This document shows positions 46,276-56,282 of a DNA stretch of 64,000 bases, in pieces. Position numbers and translations under genes: made by a program. The stretch is taken from positions 1 to 64,000 of the forward strand of contig NZ_VMTV02000346.1 in NCBI RefSeq assembly GCF_007644035.1. Direction: 5' to 3'. The notes under the pieces are model-generated. The model did no database searches. It saw only the letters and a list, made by a program, of their open reading frames with translations, and was not told the origin of the DNA. Each line of letters starts with the position of its first letter. The stretch's first letter is position 1. Source of the DNA: Vogesella mureinivorans. Lineage in GTDB: Bacteria; Pseudomonadota; Gammaproteobacteria; Burkholderiales; Chromobacteriaceae.

Positions 46276-46300
46276 GACACAACCGGGTTCCGGCTGTGTC
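46276..46300 (+). other. hairpin between infA and the next small gene
   Basis: GACACA/TGTGTC with inner CCGG/CCGG and loop GTT forms a nearly perfect 10-base-pair stem with one mismatch. No T-run follows; it ends 13 bases before the next start and could regulate its translation or mRNA stability. Confidence 0.5.
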
Positions 46301-46313
46301 GTATAGGAATCCA

Positions 46314-46496
46314 ATGAAAATTAATGAATTGAAACCGGGTGACTGCGTCACCCAACAGCTTGATAACAGTACTGTTGCTTTTGAAGTAGTTGCCATTCGC
46401 CAGATCGGCCGCCGTTTTCTGGTAACATTCCGCTCCGCGCTGGGCATTGCCAGCGCCAGCTATCAAGGCGACGCCTACATCAGCCTGGCCCATTAA
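46314..46496 (+). CDS. 60-residue protein of unknown function
   Basis: MKINELKPGDCVTQQL followed by strand-like segments (TVAFEVVAIRQIG, RRFLVTFRS). Start at 46314 with TAGGAATCC before it; an in-frame GTG at 46296 would lie inside the hairpin. It looks like a small beta-barrel, perhaps related to KOW/SH3-like folds, but no family is recognised. Co-directional with infA (42 bases apart) and followed by a terminator, so the two may be expressed together. Confidence 0.65.
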   Translation: MKINELKPGDCVTQQLDNSTVAFEVVAIRQIGRRFLVTFRSALGIASASYQGDAYISLAH

Positions 46497-46514
46497 TTAA
46501 GCCGCTGACTACAC

Positions 46515-46541
46515 AACCCCGCACTGGCAACAGGCGGGGTT
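46515..46541. terminator. bidirectional terminator
   Basis: AACCCCGC and GCGGGGTT form an eight-base-pair stem around an 11-base loop, followed on plus by TGTTGTTT. Convergent genes lie on both sides. Confidence 0.8.
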
Positions 46542-46558
46542 TGTTGTTTCTGGCAGGC

Positions 46559-46885
46559 CTACTCCCGCCCCTCGCCACGCGCCAGGCGCTGCATCAGCTG
46601 GCGCACCTCGCCCATCTGCTCGTCCGGCAGCGTTTCATGGCGCATCAGCCGCAAATACAGCAGCAGATTGTCCAGCACCAGGCGCGCGGTAGAGACCAGG
46701 TACACCAGCTGGCGATCCTCGGCACTCACCCCCTGCTGGTGCAGCAGCGCATCGCGCTCCAGCAAGTCGGCCACCACCAGCCTGCGCAGCGCATTCTCGT
46801 CAAACGGCAGCTCTTCTGTCAGCCACGGGTAGTCCTGCTCTATGGCAGCTAGCAGGGTCAGCACTTCTTCCAGCCCCAGTTTCAT
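46559..46885 (-). CDS. 108-residue helical protein, unknown
   Basis: Soluble, acidic, all-helical protein by its residue pattern (LEEVLTLLAAIEQDYPWLTEE, then LDNLLLYLRLMRHETL). Start at MKLGLEEV (46885); the frame is open upstream to 47053 in antisense-like sequence. No family is recognised. It follows the YecA-like gene, separated by a strong terminator, so it likely has its own promoter in the 90-base gap. Confidence 0.65.
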   Translation of the reverse strand: MKLGLEEVLTLLAAIEQDYPWLTEELPFDENALRRLVVADLLERDALLHQQGVSAEDRQLVYLVSTARLVLDNLLLYLRLMRHETLPDEQMGEVRQLMQRLARGEGRE

Positions 46886-46931
46886 GGCCAGACTCCACAT
46901 CAGGTGATACTGCAGTCTAGCCCACGCAAAC

Positions 46932-46955
46932 AAAAAGCCCCGCAGAATGCGGGGC
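46932..46955 (-). terminator. terminator after the YecA-like gene
   Basis: GCCCCGC (46937-46943) and GCGGGGC (46949-46955), loop AGAAT; on the minus strand TTTTTG follows. It lies 20 bases beyond the stop at 46977. Confidence 0.9.
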
Positions 46956-46976
46956 TTTCCGGTACAGCTGCAGGGC

Positions 46977-47636
46977 TTAGTTGCGGCCGCAGCAAGCTTT
47001 GTATTTCTTGCCGCTACCACAGGTGCACGGGTCGTTGCGGCCAACCTTGCCATCGTTGCGCACAGTCATCGGCGCGGCCTCTTTGGCACGCCAGTAGTTG
47101 TGCACGGCTACTACGGCGTCGTCCAGCTCGCCCTTGAAGCTTTCCAGCTCGCTGGCGCTGAATTGCATCAGCGGGGCTTCGCCGTCTTCGGCGTCGAACA
47201 TGCCACCCAGCGCCATTACTGGCATCAGCAGCTCTTCGAAGCCTTCGTCATCTGCCGCCTCGAACCAGTCGGTGGGCACCACGTCCAGGGCATACATATA
47301 GGCGTTGCACCACGGGCGGAAGTCCGGCTCGTCGCTGTCGTCGGCGCTGTACAGCACCAGTTCGGGCAGCTCGCCGTCGGCCAACGCTGCCGCTACGCTG
47401 TCGTAGAACTTCTGCAGCAGGGCACGGATTTCGGCTTCGGTTTCGGCGCTTTCAAATGCCGGCGCATCACCCAGGACGTCATCCAGCCACTCGTCCACAC
47501 CCAGGCGGTCCGGGCCACAGGCCAGCGCAGTGAAGAAACCCTGCACTTCGTCGGGGCGCATGGTGGTGCCAGCTTGCGACAGCGGGGTGAGCAGGGCTTC
47601 CAGACGGGTCAGGTCGGCTTCGTTGAATACGGTCAT
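46977..47636 (-). CDS. UPF0149 (YecA/YgfB) protein with C-terminal SEC-C zinc motif
   Basis: 219 residues. The N-terminal YecA/YgfB domain includes [17 protein letters not shown] and [16 protein letters not shown]. The C-terminus is the zinc-binding SEC-C motif [19 protein letters not shown], similar to the tail of SecA that binds SecB and ribosomes. The E. coli relative YecA interacts with ribosomes and SecB, so a chaperone-like role near protein export is plausible. Start at [12 protein letters not shown] (47636). Confidence 0.92.
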   Translation of the reverse strand: MTVFNEADLTRLEALLTPLSQAGTTMRPDEVQGFFTALACGPDRLGVDEWLDDVLGDAPAFESAETEAEIRALLQKFYDSVAAALADGELPELVLYSADDSDEPDFRPWCNAYMYALDVVPTDWFEAADDEGFEELLMPVMALGGMFDAEDGEAPLMQFSASELESFKGELDDAVVAVHNYWRAKEAAPMTVRNDGKVGRNDPCTCGSGKKYKACCGRN

Positions 47637-47703
47637 GATGCAATCTCCAAAAGTATGGCGCGCATTGTAGCGTATCCACGCTGCCACAGAATTGTGACAG
47701 CAC

Positions 47704-47729
47704 AAAAAACCCCGCCAGCCGGCGGGGTT
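47704..47729 (-). terminator. terminator of the acyl-CoA synthetase gene
   Basis: AACCCCGCC (47708-47716) and GGCGGGGTT (47721-47729) with loop AGCC; on the minus strand TTTTTTGTG follows. The right arm shares its last bases with a dispersed 9-mer copy (47727-47735). Confidence 0.92.
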
Positions 47730-47741
47730 GGCCGCAATGCA

Positions 47742-49433
47742 TCAGGCGGTTTTTGCTTCGTCCAGCCCCAGCTTTTCTTTCATCTGCTGGCGCATGACAA
47801 ACTTCTGGATCTTGCCGGTGATGGTCATGGGGAAGCTGTCGACAAACTCGATGTAGCGCGGAATCTTGTAGTAGGCAATCTGGCCGTCGCAGAAGGCGCG
47901 GATCTCGTCGGGGCTGCAGCTTTCGCCATCGCGCAGGCGTATCCAGGCGCACAGTTCCTCACCGTACCGGGCGTCGGGTACGCCGATCACCTGTACGTCT
48001 TGCACCTTGGGGTGGCGGTACAGGAATTCTTCGATCTCGCGCGGGTAAATATTCTCGCCGCCGCGAATCACCATGTCTTTCACGCGGCCCACGATATTGC
48101 AGTAGCCGTCTTCGTCCATCACCGCCAGGTCGCCGGTGTGCATCCAGCCGGCGTCGTCGATGGCTTCGCGGGTTTTGGCCGGGTCGCCCCAGTAGCCCAG
48201 CATCACCGAGTAGCCACGGGTCAGCAGCTCGCCGGTGTCGCCACGCGGCACGATGCGGCCGTTGGCATCCACGATTTTTACTTCTACATGCGGGTGGATG
48301 CGGCCAACGGTGGCGACCTTTTTTTCCAGCGGCGTGTCGGTGTGGCTCTGAAAGCTCACCGGGCTGGTTTCTGTCATGCCGTAGGCGATGGTGACTTCGG
48401 CCATGTGCATGTGCGCCACCACACGCCGCATCACCTCGATAGGGCACGGGCTGCCGGCCATGATGCCGGTGCGCAGCGTGGCCAGATCAAACTCGGCAAA
48501 GCGCGGGTGATCCAGCACCGCGATAAACATGGTGGGCACGCCGTGCAGCGCGGTACAGCGCTCGGCCTGCACCGCTTCCAGCACCGCCAGCGGCTCGAAG
48601 GCCTCGCTGGGGAACACCATGGCCGCGCCGTGGGTCACGCAGGCCAGCACCCCCAGCACCATGCCAAAGCAGTGGTACAGCGGCACCGGAATGCACAGCC
48701 TGTCGTCAGGCCCCAGCCGCATGGCCTCACCCACGAAAAAACCGTTATTCAGGATGTTGTGGTGCGTGAGCGTGGCGCCCTTGGGGCTGCCGGTGGTGCC
48801 GGAGGTAAACTGGATATTGATCGGGTCATCGAACTGCAGCGTGGCCGCCGTGGCGGCCAACCCTGCCCGCTCCTCATCGCTTGGCGGGGCCAGCAGGCTG
48901 GCAAAGTTCAGCATGCCCGGCGTGGCCTCCTCACCCATGCGCACCACCCAGCGCAGCTCGGGCAGCCGCGCCGCGTGCAGCTGGCCAGGGGCGCTGCCAG
49001 CCAGCTCGGGCGCCAGGTCGGCCACCATGGCTAGGTAGTCGCTGCTCTTGAAGCTGGGCGACAACACCAGCGCGCGGCAGCCTACCTTGTTCAGCGCGTA
49101 CTCCAGCTCGCTGCGGCGGTAGGCCGGGTTGATGTTGACCAGCACCAGCCCCGCCTTGGCGGTGGCAAACTGCATCAGCACCCATTCCACATTGTTCTGC
49201 GACCAGATCCCCACCCGCTCGCCCGGCTGCAAACCCAGCCGGCGCAGGCCGCAGGCCAGGCGCGTGACCTGCTCGCCAAACTCGGCATACGTCCAGCGCA
49301 CATTCTGCTGGCGCACGATCAGCGCGTCGCGCGCGGCGTAGCGCTGGCAAGCTTCGTCGAAATACTGGCCGATAGTCTGGCCGATAAGCGGGGTAGCACT
49401 GGTGCCGTGCACATAGCTGGGGGCAAGGGTCAT
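47742..49433 (-). CDS. acyl-CoA synthetase (AMP-binding), liu regulon
   Basis: 563-residue adenylate-forming enzyme that activates a carboxylic acid with ATP and CoA. Motifs are [19 protein letters not shown] (P-loop), [29 protein letters not shown] and [13 protein letters not shown] with the catalytic C-terminal lysine. The gene is divergent from liuR and shares the LiuR operator region, as in many betaproteobacteria, so the likely substrate is a branched or short-chain acid such as isovalerate. It could also serve acetoacetate or a terpenoid acid. Two dispersed 9-mer copies lie within it. Confidence 0.92.
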   Translation of the reverse strand: MTLAPSYVHGTSATPLIGQTIGQYFDEACQRYAARDALIVRQQNVRWTYAEFGEQVTRLACGLRRLGLQPGERVGIWSQNNVEWVLMQFATAKAGLVLVNINPAYRRSELEYALNKVGCRALVLSPSFKSSDYLAMVADLAPELAGSAPGQLHAARLPELRWVVRMGEEATPGMLNFASLLAPPSDEERAGLAATAATLQFDDPINIQFTSGTTGSPKGATLTHHNILNNGFFVGEAMRLGPDDRLCIPVPLYHCFGMVLGVLACVTHGAAMVFPSEAFEPLAVLEAVQAERCTALHGVPTMFIAVLDHPRFAEFDLATLRTGIMAGSPCPIEVMRRVVAHMHMAEVTIAYGMTETSPVSFQSHTDTPLEKKVATVGRIHPHVEVKIVDANGRIVPRGDTGELLTRGYSVMLGYWGDPAKTREAIDDAGWMHTGDLAVMDEDGYCNIVGRVKDMVIRGGENIYPREIEEFLYRHPKVQDVQVIGVPDARYGEELCAWIRLRDGESCSPDEIRAFCDGQIAYYKIPRYIEFVDSFPMTITGKIQKFVMRQQMKEKLGLDEAKTA

Positions 49434-49483
49434 GATGAGGTCTCCACAGGTGATGCCGTTGTCTTTGTGCGCAAAACTTACTA

Positions 49484-49497
49484 TTACGTTAACGTAA
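49484..49497. promoter_or_regulatory. LiuR-type operator, synthetase side
   Basis: TTACGTTAACGTAA is a perfect 14-base palindrome between the divergent synthetase and liuR genes. It matches what I know of the LiuR (MerR family) operator. It lies 51 bases before the synthetase start. A second, less symmetric copy is before liuA. Confidence 0.8.
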
Positions 49498-49563
49498 ACT
49501 CAAGCTTAATCAGGCAGGCTAGGTAAAAAACGCTACAATCGCGGCAGAACAACAGGAACCATC

Positions 49564-49965
49564 ATGAGCGAAGAACGCCTCTTTACCATTTCAGACTTGG
49601 CACGCGATTTTGACATCACGCTGCGCACCATCCGTTTTTATGAAGAACAGGGCCTGATAGAGCCGCAGCGCGAAGGCCGCCAGCGGCTGTTTACCCACCG
49701 CGACCGCGCCCGGCTCAAGCTGATCCTGCGTGGCAAGCGCATTGGCCTGGCGCTGTCGGAGATCCGAGAGATTCTGGACCTGTACGAGCTGGCCCGCGAC
49801 GAAGCCAGCCAGTCGCTAAAGCTGCTGCAGCTGCTGTCCGAGCGCAAGAAGCAGCTGGAAGAACAGCGCCACGATATCGACGCCGTACTGGCCGAAATCG
49901 TGACGCTGGAGGGCCACTGCCGCCAGGTGATCGACACCGTCACCGGCAAGGACGCCACAAGCTGA
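49564..49965 (+). CDS. liuR: MerR-family regulator LiuR
   Basis: 133 residues. An N-terminal MerR helix-turn-helix ([32 protein letters not shown]) is followed by a second DNA-contact helix ([27 protein letters not shown]) and a long coiled-coil dimerisation helix to the end. No metal-binding cysteines are present. Position between the acyl-CoA synthetase and liuABCDE, and two TTACGTTAACGTAA-type sites, identify it as LiuR, the repressor of branched-chain amino-acid degradation. TACAAT at 49534-49539 is a possible -10 of its own promoter. Confidence 0.93.
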   Translation: MSEERLFTISDLARDFDITLRTIRFYEEQGLIEPQREGRQRLFTHRDRARLKLILRGKRIGLALSEIREILDLYELARDEASQSLKLLQLLSERKKQLEEQRHDIDAVLAEIVTLEGHCRQVIDTVTGKDATS

Positions 49966-50006
49966 CACATCCACACCACTGGGCAGAGTGGTTTTGTCAT
50001 TTTGTA

Positions 50007-50038
50007 TTGACGTTAACGTAAGCGTAAGTCAACATAAA
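50007..50038 (+). promoter_or_regulatory. liuA operon promoter with LiuR-type operator
   Basis: The palindrome ACGTTAACGT (50010-50019) lies between a -35-like TTGACG (50007-50012) and a -10-like CATAAA (50033-50038), spaced 20 bases. Long spacers with the operator between the two boxes are typical of MerR-family promoters. The liuA start is about 100 bases downstream. Confidence 0.7.
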
Positions 50039-50140
50039 ACCATGCCAAGGCAGAAAACCGCCTATCAATACAAGAGCCCCCGGCAGCATGCACAAGGGGC
50101 AAACGGACACAGCCGCCCGCCCGGGCACAGAGGAGATAAC

Positions 50141-51310
50141 ATGTACAGCAGCCTGCGCTTTGACTTTGGCGAAACCTACGACATGCTGCGCGAAGCGGTA
50201 CGCGAATTCGCCGCCAGCGAAATCGCACCGCGCGCCGCCGATATCGACCGCGACAACCTGTTTCCGGCCGACCTGTGGAAGAAGTTTGGCGACCTGGGCC
50301 TTTTGGGCATCACGGTGTCCGAAGAGTACGGCGGCGCCAATATGGGCTATCTGGCGCACATGATCGCCATGGAAGAAATCAGCCGCGCCAGCGCCTCGGT
50401 GGCGCTGTCCTACGGTGCGCATTCCAACCTGTGCGTGAACCAGATTTTCAAAAACGGCAACGACGCGCAGCGCCAGAAGTACCTGCCCAAGCTCATCAGC
50501 GGTGACCATATCGGCGCACTGGCCATGTCCGAACCCAACGCCGGCTCCGACGTAGTCAGCATGAAGCTGCGCGCCGACAAGGTAGACGGCGGCTACAAAC
50601 TCAACGGCAGCAAAATGTGGATCACCAACGGCGGCGACGCCGATACCCTGGTGGTGTACGCCAAAACCGATATCAGCGCCGGCGCAAAAGGCATGACCGC
50701 CTTTATCGTGGAAAAAGGCTTTGCCGGTTTCAGCCACGGCAGCAAGCTGGACAAGCTGGGCATGCGCGGCTCCAACACCTACCCTATTTTCTTTGACGAC
50801 TGCTTCGTGCCGGACGCCAACGTACTGGGCGGCGAAGGCAACGGCGTAAAAGTACTGATGAGCGGGCTGGACTTCGAGCGCGCCGTGTTGGCCGCAGGCC
50901 CGCTGGGCATCATGCAAGGCTGCATGGACGTGGTGGTGCCCTACCTGAACGACCGCAAGCAGTTTGGCCAGGCCATTGGCGACTTCCAGCTGATGCAGGG
51001 CAAGCTGGCCGATATGTACGTGAAGCTGTCCGCCAGCCGCGCCTATGTGTACGCCGTAGGCCAGGCGCTGGATCGTGGCGAATCGGGCCGCCAGACCCGT
51101 AAAGACGCCGCCGGCGCCATCCTGTACGCCGCAGAAGGGGCCACCCAGATGGCGCTGGACGCCATCCAGTGCCTGGGCGGTAACGGCTACATCAACGAAT
51201 ACCCCACCGGCCGCCTGCTGCGCGACGCCAAGCTGTACGAAATCGGCGCGGGCACCAGCGAGATCCGCCGCTGGCTGATCGGCCGCGAGCTGATGGCCGA
51301 AACCCGCTAA
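50141..51310 (+). CDS. liuA: isovaleryl-CoA dehydrogenase LiuA
   Basis: Oxidises isovaleryl-CoA to 3-methylcrotonyl-CoA in leucine degradation, passing electrons to ETF. 389 residues. [18 protein letters not shown] and [16 protein letters not shown] bind FAD and substrate; the catalytic base position is E246 in [15 protein letters not shown], the location specific to isovaleryl-CoA dehydrogenase. The end [19 protein letters not shown] is typical, with Gly-Ala in place of the catalytic glutamate of other acyl-CoA dehydrogenases. AGAGGAGATAAC precedes the ATG at 50141. Confidence 0.96.
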   Translation: MYSSLRFDFGETYDMLREAVREFAASEIAPRAADIDRDNLFPADLWKKFGDLGLLGITVSEEYGGANMGYLAHMIAMEEISRASASVALSYGAHSNLCVNQIFKNGNDAQRQKYLPKLISGDHIGALAMSEPNAGSDVVSMKLRADKVDGGYKLNGSKMWITNGGDADTLVVYAKTDISAGAKGMTAFIVEKGFAGFSHGSKLDKLGMRGSNTYPIFFDDCFVPDANVLGGEGNGVKVLMSGLDFERAVLAAGPLGIMQGCMDVVVPYLNDRKQFGQAIGDFQLMQGKLADMYVKLSASRAYVYAVGQALDRGESGRQTRKDAAGAILYAAEGATQMALDAIQCLGGNGYINEYPTGRLLRDAKLYEIGAGTSEIRRWLIGRELMAETR

Positions 51311-51328
51311 AACCTGAAAAACATATTA

Positions 51329-51420
51329 GCCACGAAACCCGCAAAAGAGCACGAAAAAGACACCCCTGAACCCACCTCATCTCTCGGTTTGCTTTCGTGT
51401 CTTTTCGTGGTTTTCGTGGC
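51329..51420. repeat. liu intergenic hairpin element 1
   Basis: GCCACGAAA at 51329-51337 faces TTTCGTGGC at 51412-51420; between them run multiple CACGAAA and TTTCGTG units that continue the pairing. The element fills the liuA-liuB gap. Confidence 0.85.
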
Positions 51421-51438
51421 AAAAGGGGTTGTCCAACC

Positions 51439-53037
51439 ATGCCCATCATCGAATCCAAGCTTTCCCCCCGCGCCGCCGACTTCCAGGCCAACGCCGACAA
51501 AATGCGCAGCATCGTGGCCGACCTGAAAGCCAAAGTTGCCCAGGCCGCGCTGGGCGGTGGCAGCAAGGCCCGCGACAAGCACGTGGCCAAAGGCAAGCTG
51601 CTGCCGCGCGAACGCATCGACCTGCTGCTGGACCCGGGCTCGCCGTTCCTCGAGCTATCCCAGCTGGCTGCCTTCGGCATGTATAACGACGACGCACCGG
51701 GCGCCGGCGTCATCACTGGGGTTGGCCGCATCAGCGGCATCGACTGCCTGATTGTGGCCAACGACGCCACCGTTAAAGGCGGTACCTACTACCCGATGAC
51801 GGTAAAAAAACACCTGCGCGCGCAGGAAATCGCCCGCGAAAACCGCCTGCCCTGCGTCTACCTGGTGGATTCCGGCGGCGCCTTCCTGCCGCTGCAGGAC
51901 GAAGTCTTCCCCGACCGCGAACACTTTGGCCGCATCTTCTACAACCAGGCCAACCTGTCCGCCGCCGGCATACCGCAAATCGCCGTGGTGATGGGTAGCT
52001 GCACCGCCGGTGGCGCCTACGTACCGGCCATGAGCGACGAAACCGTTATCGTCAAAGAGCAAGGCACCATCTTTCTGGGCGGCCCGCCGCTGGTGAAAGC
52101 CGCCACCGGCGAAGTGGTCTCGGCCGAGGAGCTGGGCGGTGGCGATGTACACACCCGCATCAGCGGCGTGGCCGATCACCTGGCACAAAGCGACGCCCAC
52201 GCGCTGGCCATCGCCCGCCGCATCGTGTCCGACCTGAACTGGCATAAGCAAGGCCGGCTGGACCGCATCGAGCCGCGCCCGCCGCGCTACGGCGCCGAAG
52301 AAATCTACGGCGTGATTCCGGCCGACAGCAAAAAGCCGTTCGACGTGCGCGAGATCATCGCCCGCCTGGTGGACGATTCCGATTTCGACGAATTCAAGCA
52401 GAACTACGGCACCACGCTGGTTACCGGCTTTGCCAGACTCAATGGCTACCGCGTCGGCATCATCGCCAATAACGGCATTCTGTTTTCCGAGTCGGCGCTC
52501 AAGGGCGCGCACTTTGTCGAGCTGTGCTGCCAGCGCGGCATTCCGCTCGTCTTCCTGCAGAACATCACCGGCTTCATGGTGGGCAAGAAGTACGAAAACG
52601 GTGGCATTGCCAAAGACGGCGCCAAGCTGGTTACCGCCGTGGCCTGCGCCAGCGTGCCCAAGTTCACTGTGCTGATAGGCGGCAGCTTCGGCGCCGGCAA
52701 CTACGGCATGTGCGGCCGCGCCTACAGCCCGCGCTTTTTGTGGATGTGGCCCAACAGCCGCATCTCGGTGATGGGTGGCGAACAGGCCGCCGGCGTGCTG
52801 GCCCAGGTGAAGAAAGAGCAGCTGGGCGACGCCTTTACCGCCGAGCAGGAAGAAGCGCTGAAAGCACCGGTGCGCGAGCAGTATGAAGCGCAGGGCCACC
52901 CCTACTACGCCAGCGCACGCCTGTGGGACGACGGTGTGATCGACCCGGCACAAACGCGCGAGGTGCTGAGCCTGGCGCTGGAAGCCAGCCTGTCGGCACC
53001 GGTAGAAAGCACGCGTTTCGGCGTGTTCCGCATGTAA
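51439..53037 (+). CDS. liuB: 3-methylcrotonyl-CoA carboxylase beta subunit LiuB
   Basis: Carboxyltransferase subunit of the biotin enzyme that carboxylates 3-methylcrotonyl-CoA to 3-methylglutaconyl-CoA. 532 residues of a crotonase-type carboxyltransferase. Landmarks: [21 protein letters not shown] near 110, [18 protein letters not shown] near 200, [19 protein letters not shown] near 390 and [20 protein letters not shown] near 425, all typical of methylcrotonyl-CoA carboxylase. Start [15 protein letters not shown] at 51439; it lies 18 bases after the preceding hairpin element. Confidence 0.96.
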   Translation: MPIIESKLSPRAADFQANADKMRSIVADLKAKVAQAALGGGSKARDKHVAKGKLLPRERIDLLLDPGSPFLELSQLAAFGMYNDDAPGAGVITGVGRISGIDCLIVANDATVKGGTYYPMTVKKHLRAQEIARENRLPCVYLVDSGGAFLPLQDEVFPDREHFGRIFYNQANLSAAGIPQIAVVMGSCTAGGAYVPAMSDETVIVKEQGTIFLGGPPLVKAATGEVVSAEELGGGDVHTRISGVADHLAQSDAHALAIARRIVSDLNWHKQGRLDRIEPRPPRYGAEEIYGVIPADSKKPFDVREIIARLVDDSDFDEFKQNYGTTLVTGFARLNGYRVGIIANNGILFSESALKGAHFVELCCQRGIPLVFLQNITGFMVGKKYENGGIAKDGAKLVTAVACASVPKFTVLIGGSFGAGNYGMCGRAYSPRFLWMWPNSRISVMGGEQAAGVLAQVKKEQLGDAFTAEQEEALKAPVREQYEAQGHPYYASARLWDDGVIDPAQTREVLSLALEASLSAPVESTRFGVFRM

Positions 53038-53078
53038 TTTATTCGCCGCGGCAGACTCGGAAATGCACAAACCTTTCT

Positions 53079-53235
53079 GCCACGAAACAACACGAAGCAA
53101 AGGCAAAAGACAAGCCGCCCCAAGGGGATCATCAAACAAAACCTGACGACGGTTTGCTTTGATTTTTTCGTGCGCTTTCGTGGGTTTCGTGGCAAAAAAC
53201 CAGGCTTTTCCGTGCCTTCCGCAGGCTTACGTGGC
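53079..53235. repeat. liu intergenic hairpin element 2
   Basis: GCCACGAAA (53079-53087) faces TTTCGTGGC (53185-53193); a degenerate extra right arm ends ACGTGGC at 53235. It fills most of the liuB-liuC gap and ends 21 bases before the liuC ATG. Confidence 0.8.
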
Positions 53236-53256
53236 AAAAAATGAAAGGGTTTTCAA

Positions 53257-54042
53257 ATGAACTACAGCACTTTGGAAATCACCCGCAGCGGCCAGGTGGC
53301 CACCGTCTGGATGAACCGCCCCGAGCTGCACAATGCGATGAACGAACACCTCATCGCCGACCTGAGCGCCGCTTTTCGCGAGCTGAACCGTGACGACAGC
53401 GTGCGCGTGATCGTGCTGGCCGGCCACGGCAAGAGCTTCTCCGCCGGTGCCGACCTGGACTGGATGCGCCGCGCCGCCGGCTATACCGAGGCGCAAAACC
53501 TGGAAGACGCCAACAAGCTGGCCGCCATGCTCAAGGGCATCTACCGCAGCCGCAAACCGGTCATCGCCCGTATCCACGGCGCGGCACTGGCCGGCGGCAC
53601 CGGCCTGGCCGCCGTGTGCGACATCGCCGTGGCCACCGACGCCGCCCGCTTTGCCCTGACCGAAGTACGCCTGGGCCTGATTCCCGCCACCATCGGCCCC
53701 TACGTGGCCGACGCCATCGGCTGGCGCCAGGCACGGCGTTACTTCCTCAGCGCCGAGCGCATTGACGCCGCCACCGCGCTGCGCATCGGCCTGGTGCACG
53801 AAGTGGTGGCCGAAGACGCACTGGATAGCCGCATCGCCGAGATCGCCGCCGAGCTGGGCAAAGGCGCACCGCACGCACTAGCCGCCGCCAAAGACCTGCT
53901 GGGCTGCCTGCACGACAGCTCGCCGCTAGACGACGAGCTGCTGTCGGACACCGCGCACCGCATCGCCGCGATACGCATTACCGACGAAGCGCGCGAAGGC
54001 CTGGCGGCCTTTTTCGAAAAACGCCCGCCTAGCTGGATATGA
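53257..54042 (+). CDS. liuC: methylglutaconyl-CoA hydratase LiuC (enoyl-CoA hydratase family)
   Basis: Crotonase-fold enzyme, 261 residues, hydrating 3-methylglutaconyl-CoA to HMG-CoA. LAGHGKSFSAGADLDWMRR forms the first oxyanion region and IHGAALAGGTGLAAVCDIAVA the second; EVRLGLIPATIGPYV carries a glutamate of the active site. The position in the liu operon fixes the role better than the sequence, since general enoyl-CoA hydratases look similar. AAGGG lies 10 bases before the ATG. Confidence 0.92.
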   Translation: MNYSTLEITRSGQVATVWMNRPELHNAMNEHLIADLSAAFRELNRDDSVRVIVLAGHGKSFSAGADLDWMRRAAGYTEAQNLEDANKLAAMLKGIYRSRKPVIARIHGAALAGGTGLAAVCDIAVATDAARFALTEVRLGLIPATIGPYVADAIGWRQARRYFLSAERIDAATALRIGLVHEVVAEDALDSRIAEIAAELGKGAPHALAAAKDLLGCLHDSSPLDDELLSDTAHRIAAIRITDEAREGLAAFFEKRPPSWI

Positions 54043-54048
54043 TTTTTT

Positions 54049-54211
54049 GCCACGGAAACACACGCAAGACACGGACAAGACCGAACAAAGCACTGCAGGC
54101 CATGTAGCCGCACGGTAACTGGCTGCCGCCACCCGGACAGACACGCAGCGTCGTACCGGGTGTGTACCAAATCCCCTGCTTTCTTTCGTGCCTTTCGTGT
54201 GCTTTCGTGGC
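54049..54211. repeat. liu intergenic hairpin element 3
   Basis: GCCACGGAAAC at 54049 faces GCTTTCGTGGC ending 54211, with further CACGCAAG/CTTTCGTG units inside. It starts six bases after the liuC stop. A dispersed 9-mer copy lies just beyond it (54263). Confidence 0.8.
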
Positions 54212-54304
54212 CAAACAGGACACACCATGCACGCCTACCCTACCCCTTGCGCCAGCCGCGCTGCGGCCAACCCTGCACCCGCTGCCCCACAGGAAACCCG
54301 CCCC

Positions 54305-56272
54305 ATGTTCAGCAAGATCCTTATTGCCAACCGCGGCGAGATTGCCTGCCGTGTCATCAAGACTGCCCGTGCCATGGGTATCCGCACCGTGGCGGTGTAT
54401 TCCGACGCCGACGCCAACGCCCGCTTTGTGAAGCTGGCCGACGAAGCCTGGCGCCTGGGCCCGGCACCAGCGGCGGAATCCTACCTGAAGGCCGGGCTGA
54501 TTCTGGACATTGCCCGCCAGAGCGGCGCCCAGGCCGTGCACCCCGGCTATGGCTTTTTGTCCGAGAACGAAGACTTTGCCGCCGCCTGCCACGCCGCGGG
54601 CATTGCCTTTATCGGCCCACCGGCCAGCGCCATTGCCGCCATGGGTAGCAAGTCTGCCGCCAAGGCACTGATGGAAAAAGCCGGCGTACCGCTGGTACCC
54701 GGCTACCACGGCGACGAGCAAGCCCCCGCCTTTCTGCAGGCGCAGGCCGACGCCATGGGCTACCCGGTGCTGATCAAAGCCAGTGCCGGCGGTGGCGGCA
54801 AGGGCATGCGCATTGTGGAAAAGAGCGCCGATTTCGAAGCAGCCCTGGCCAGCTGCCAGCGCGAGGCGCGCGCCAGCTTTGGCGACGACAAGGTGCTGGT
54901 AGAAAAATACCTGACCCGCCCCCGCCACGTGGAAATCCAGGTATTTGCCGATAGCCTGGGCGGCTGCGTGTACCTGTTCGAGCGCGACTGCTCGGTGCAG
55001 CGCCGCCACCAGAAAGTGCTGGAAGAAGCCCCGGCGCCGCACCTGCCCGCCGATACCCGCCGCGCCATGGGCGAGGCCGCCGTGGCAGCCGCCCGCGCCG
55101 TGGGCTACGAGGGCGCCGGCACCGTGGAATTCATCATGGACGTAGACAGTGGGCTGTTCTATTTCATGGAAATGAACACCCGCCTGCAGGTAGAGCACCC
55201 GGTGACCGAAATGATCACCGGCCAGGACCTGGTAGCCTGGCAGCTGAAAGTGGCCTGCGGCCAACCTTTGCCGCTGGCGCAAAACCAGCTGCAGATACAC
55301 GGCCACAGCATCGAGGCGCGTATTTACGCCGAAGACCCGGACAAAGGCTTTCTGCCGGCCACCGGCACCCTGGTGCACCTGGCGCCGCCACCGGAAAGCG
55401 ACTGCGTGCGCGTGGATACCGGCGTGCTGCAGGGCGACAGCATCAGCCCCTTCTACGACCCGATGATCGCCAAACTCATCGTGTGGGGCGAAAGCCGCGA
55501 AGCCGCGCTGCAGCAGCTGGACGCCGCGCTGGCGGCCTACCAGGTGGTAGGCGTGACCACCAATATCCGCTTTCTGCGCCGCATTGCGGCCAACGTGGAC
55601 TTTGCCAGCGGCAATGTGGATACCGGCCTGATAGCCCGCCACCACGACAGCCTGCTGCCCGCCCCAGCAGCGCCCACCGCCACGCAGCTGGCGCTGCTGG
55701 CCCTGGCCGAAGCACTGGCCAGCAGCAGCACGGGTAACGATGCCTTTGGCACGCTACAGGGCTGGCGCCTGAATGGTACCCACAGCCGCAGTATCGGCTT
55801 CGAGCTGGGTGATACCCGTCACACCGTCACGCTGCAGCAGCACCCCGGCGGCTACCGCATCGAGGCCGCCGGCAGCACGCTGCAGGCACAGGCCACCCTG
55901 CACGGCCGCACACTGCGCGTGACGCTGGATGGTAAACAGTTGGCCGCCACCGTGGTACGCCACGGCAGCCAACGCGTGCTGTTTGCCGACGGTGAACGCG
56001 TGGCAGTGGACTACGTTGACCCCTACGCCTTTAGCGACGCTGGCGTACACGGCGAAACCCACCTCAAGGCCCCCATGCCCGGCCGCGTGGTGGCGCTGGT
56101 GGCTAGCGCTGGCGCCCGCATCGCCAAAGGTGAGCCGCTGCTGATTCTGGAAGCCATGAAGATGGAACACACCATCACCGCCCCGGCCGACGGCGTGGTG
56201 AAGGCGTTCTACTTTGCCGCTGGCGAGCAGGTAGGCGATGGCGACGAGCTGGTGGATTTCGAGGCGGATTAA
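54305..56272 (+). CDS. liuD: 3-methylcrotonyl-CoA carboxylase alpha subunit LiuD (biotin-containing)
   Basis: Biotin carboxylase plus biotin carrier subunit, 655 residues. The biotin carboxylase domain starts MFSKILIANRGEIACRVIK and has the ATP-grasp loop GGGGKGMRIV and the active-site segments EMNTRLQVEHPVTE and AEDP. The C-terminal biotinyl domain has the acceptor K619 in LEAMKMEHT. ATG at 54305 (AGGAAA before it) was preferred; an in-frame ATG at 54227 would add 26 residues not seen in the family. Partner of LiuB. Confidence 0.95.
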   Translation: MFSKILIANRGEIACRVIKTARAMGIRTVAVYSDADANARFVKLADEAWRLGPAPAAESYLKAGLILDIARQSGAQAVHPGYGFLSENEDFAAACHAAGIAFIGPPASAIAAMGSKSAAKALMEKAGVPLVPGYHGDEQAPAFLQAQADAMGYPVLIKASAGGGGKGMRIVEKSADFEAALASCQREARASFGDDKVLVEKYLTRPRHVEIQVFADSLGGCVYLFERDCSVQRRHQKVLEEAPAPHLPADTRRAMGEAAVAAARAVGYEGAGTVEFIMDVDSGLFYFMEMNTRLQVEHPVTEMITGQDLVAWQLKVACGQPLPLAQNQLQIHGHSIEARIYAEDPDKGFLPATGTLVHLAPPPESDCVRVDTGVLQGDSISPFYDPMIAKLIVWGESREAALQQLDAALAAYQVVGVTTNIRFLRRIAANVDFASGNVDTGLIARHHDSLLPAPAAPTATQLALLALAEALASSSTGNDAFGTLQGWRLNGTHSRSIGFELGDTRHTVTLQQHPGGYRIEAAGSTLQAQATLHGRTLRVTLDGKQLAATVVRHGSQRVLFADGERVAVDYVDPYAFSDAGVHGETHLKAPMPGRVVALVASAGARIAKGEPLLILEAMKMEHTITAPADGVVKAFYFAAGEQVGDGDELVDFEAD

Positions 56273-56282
56273 CTGCCTATTG

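Noticed and set aside
49988-50140. 51-residue N-terminal extension of LiuA
   Set aside because: It would start inside the promoter/operator region; the ribosome-binding site and family alignment support 50141.
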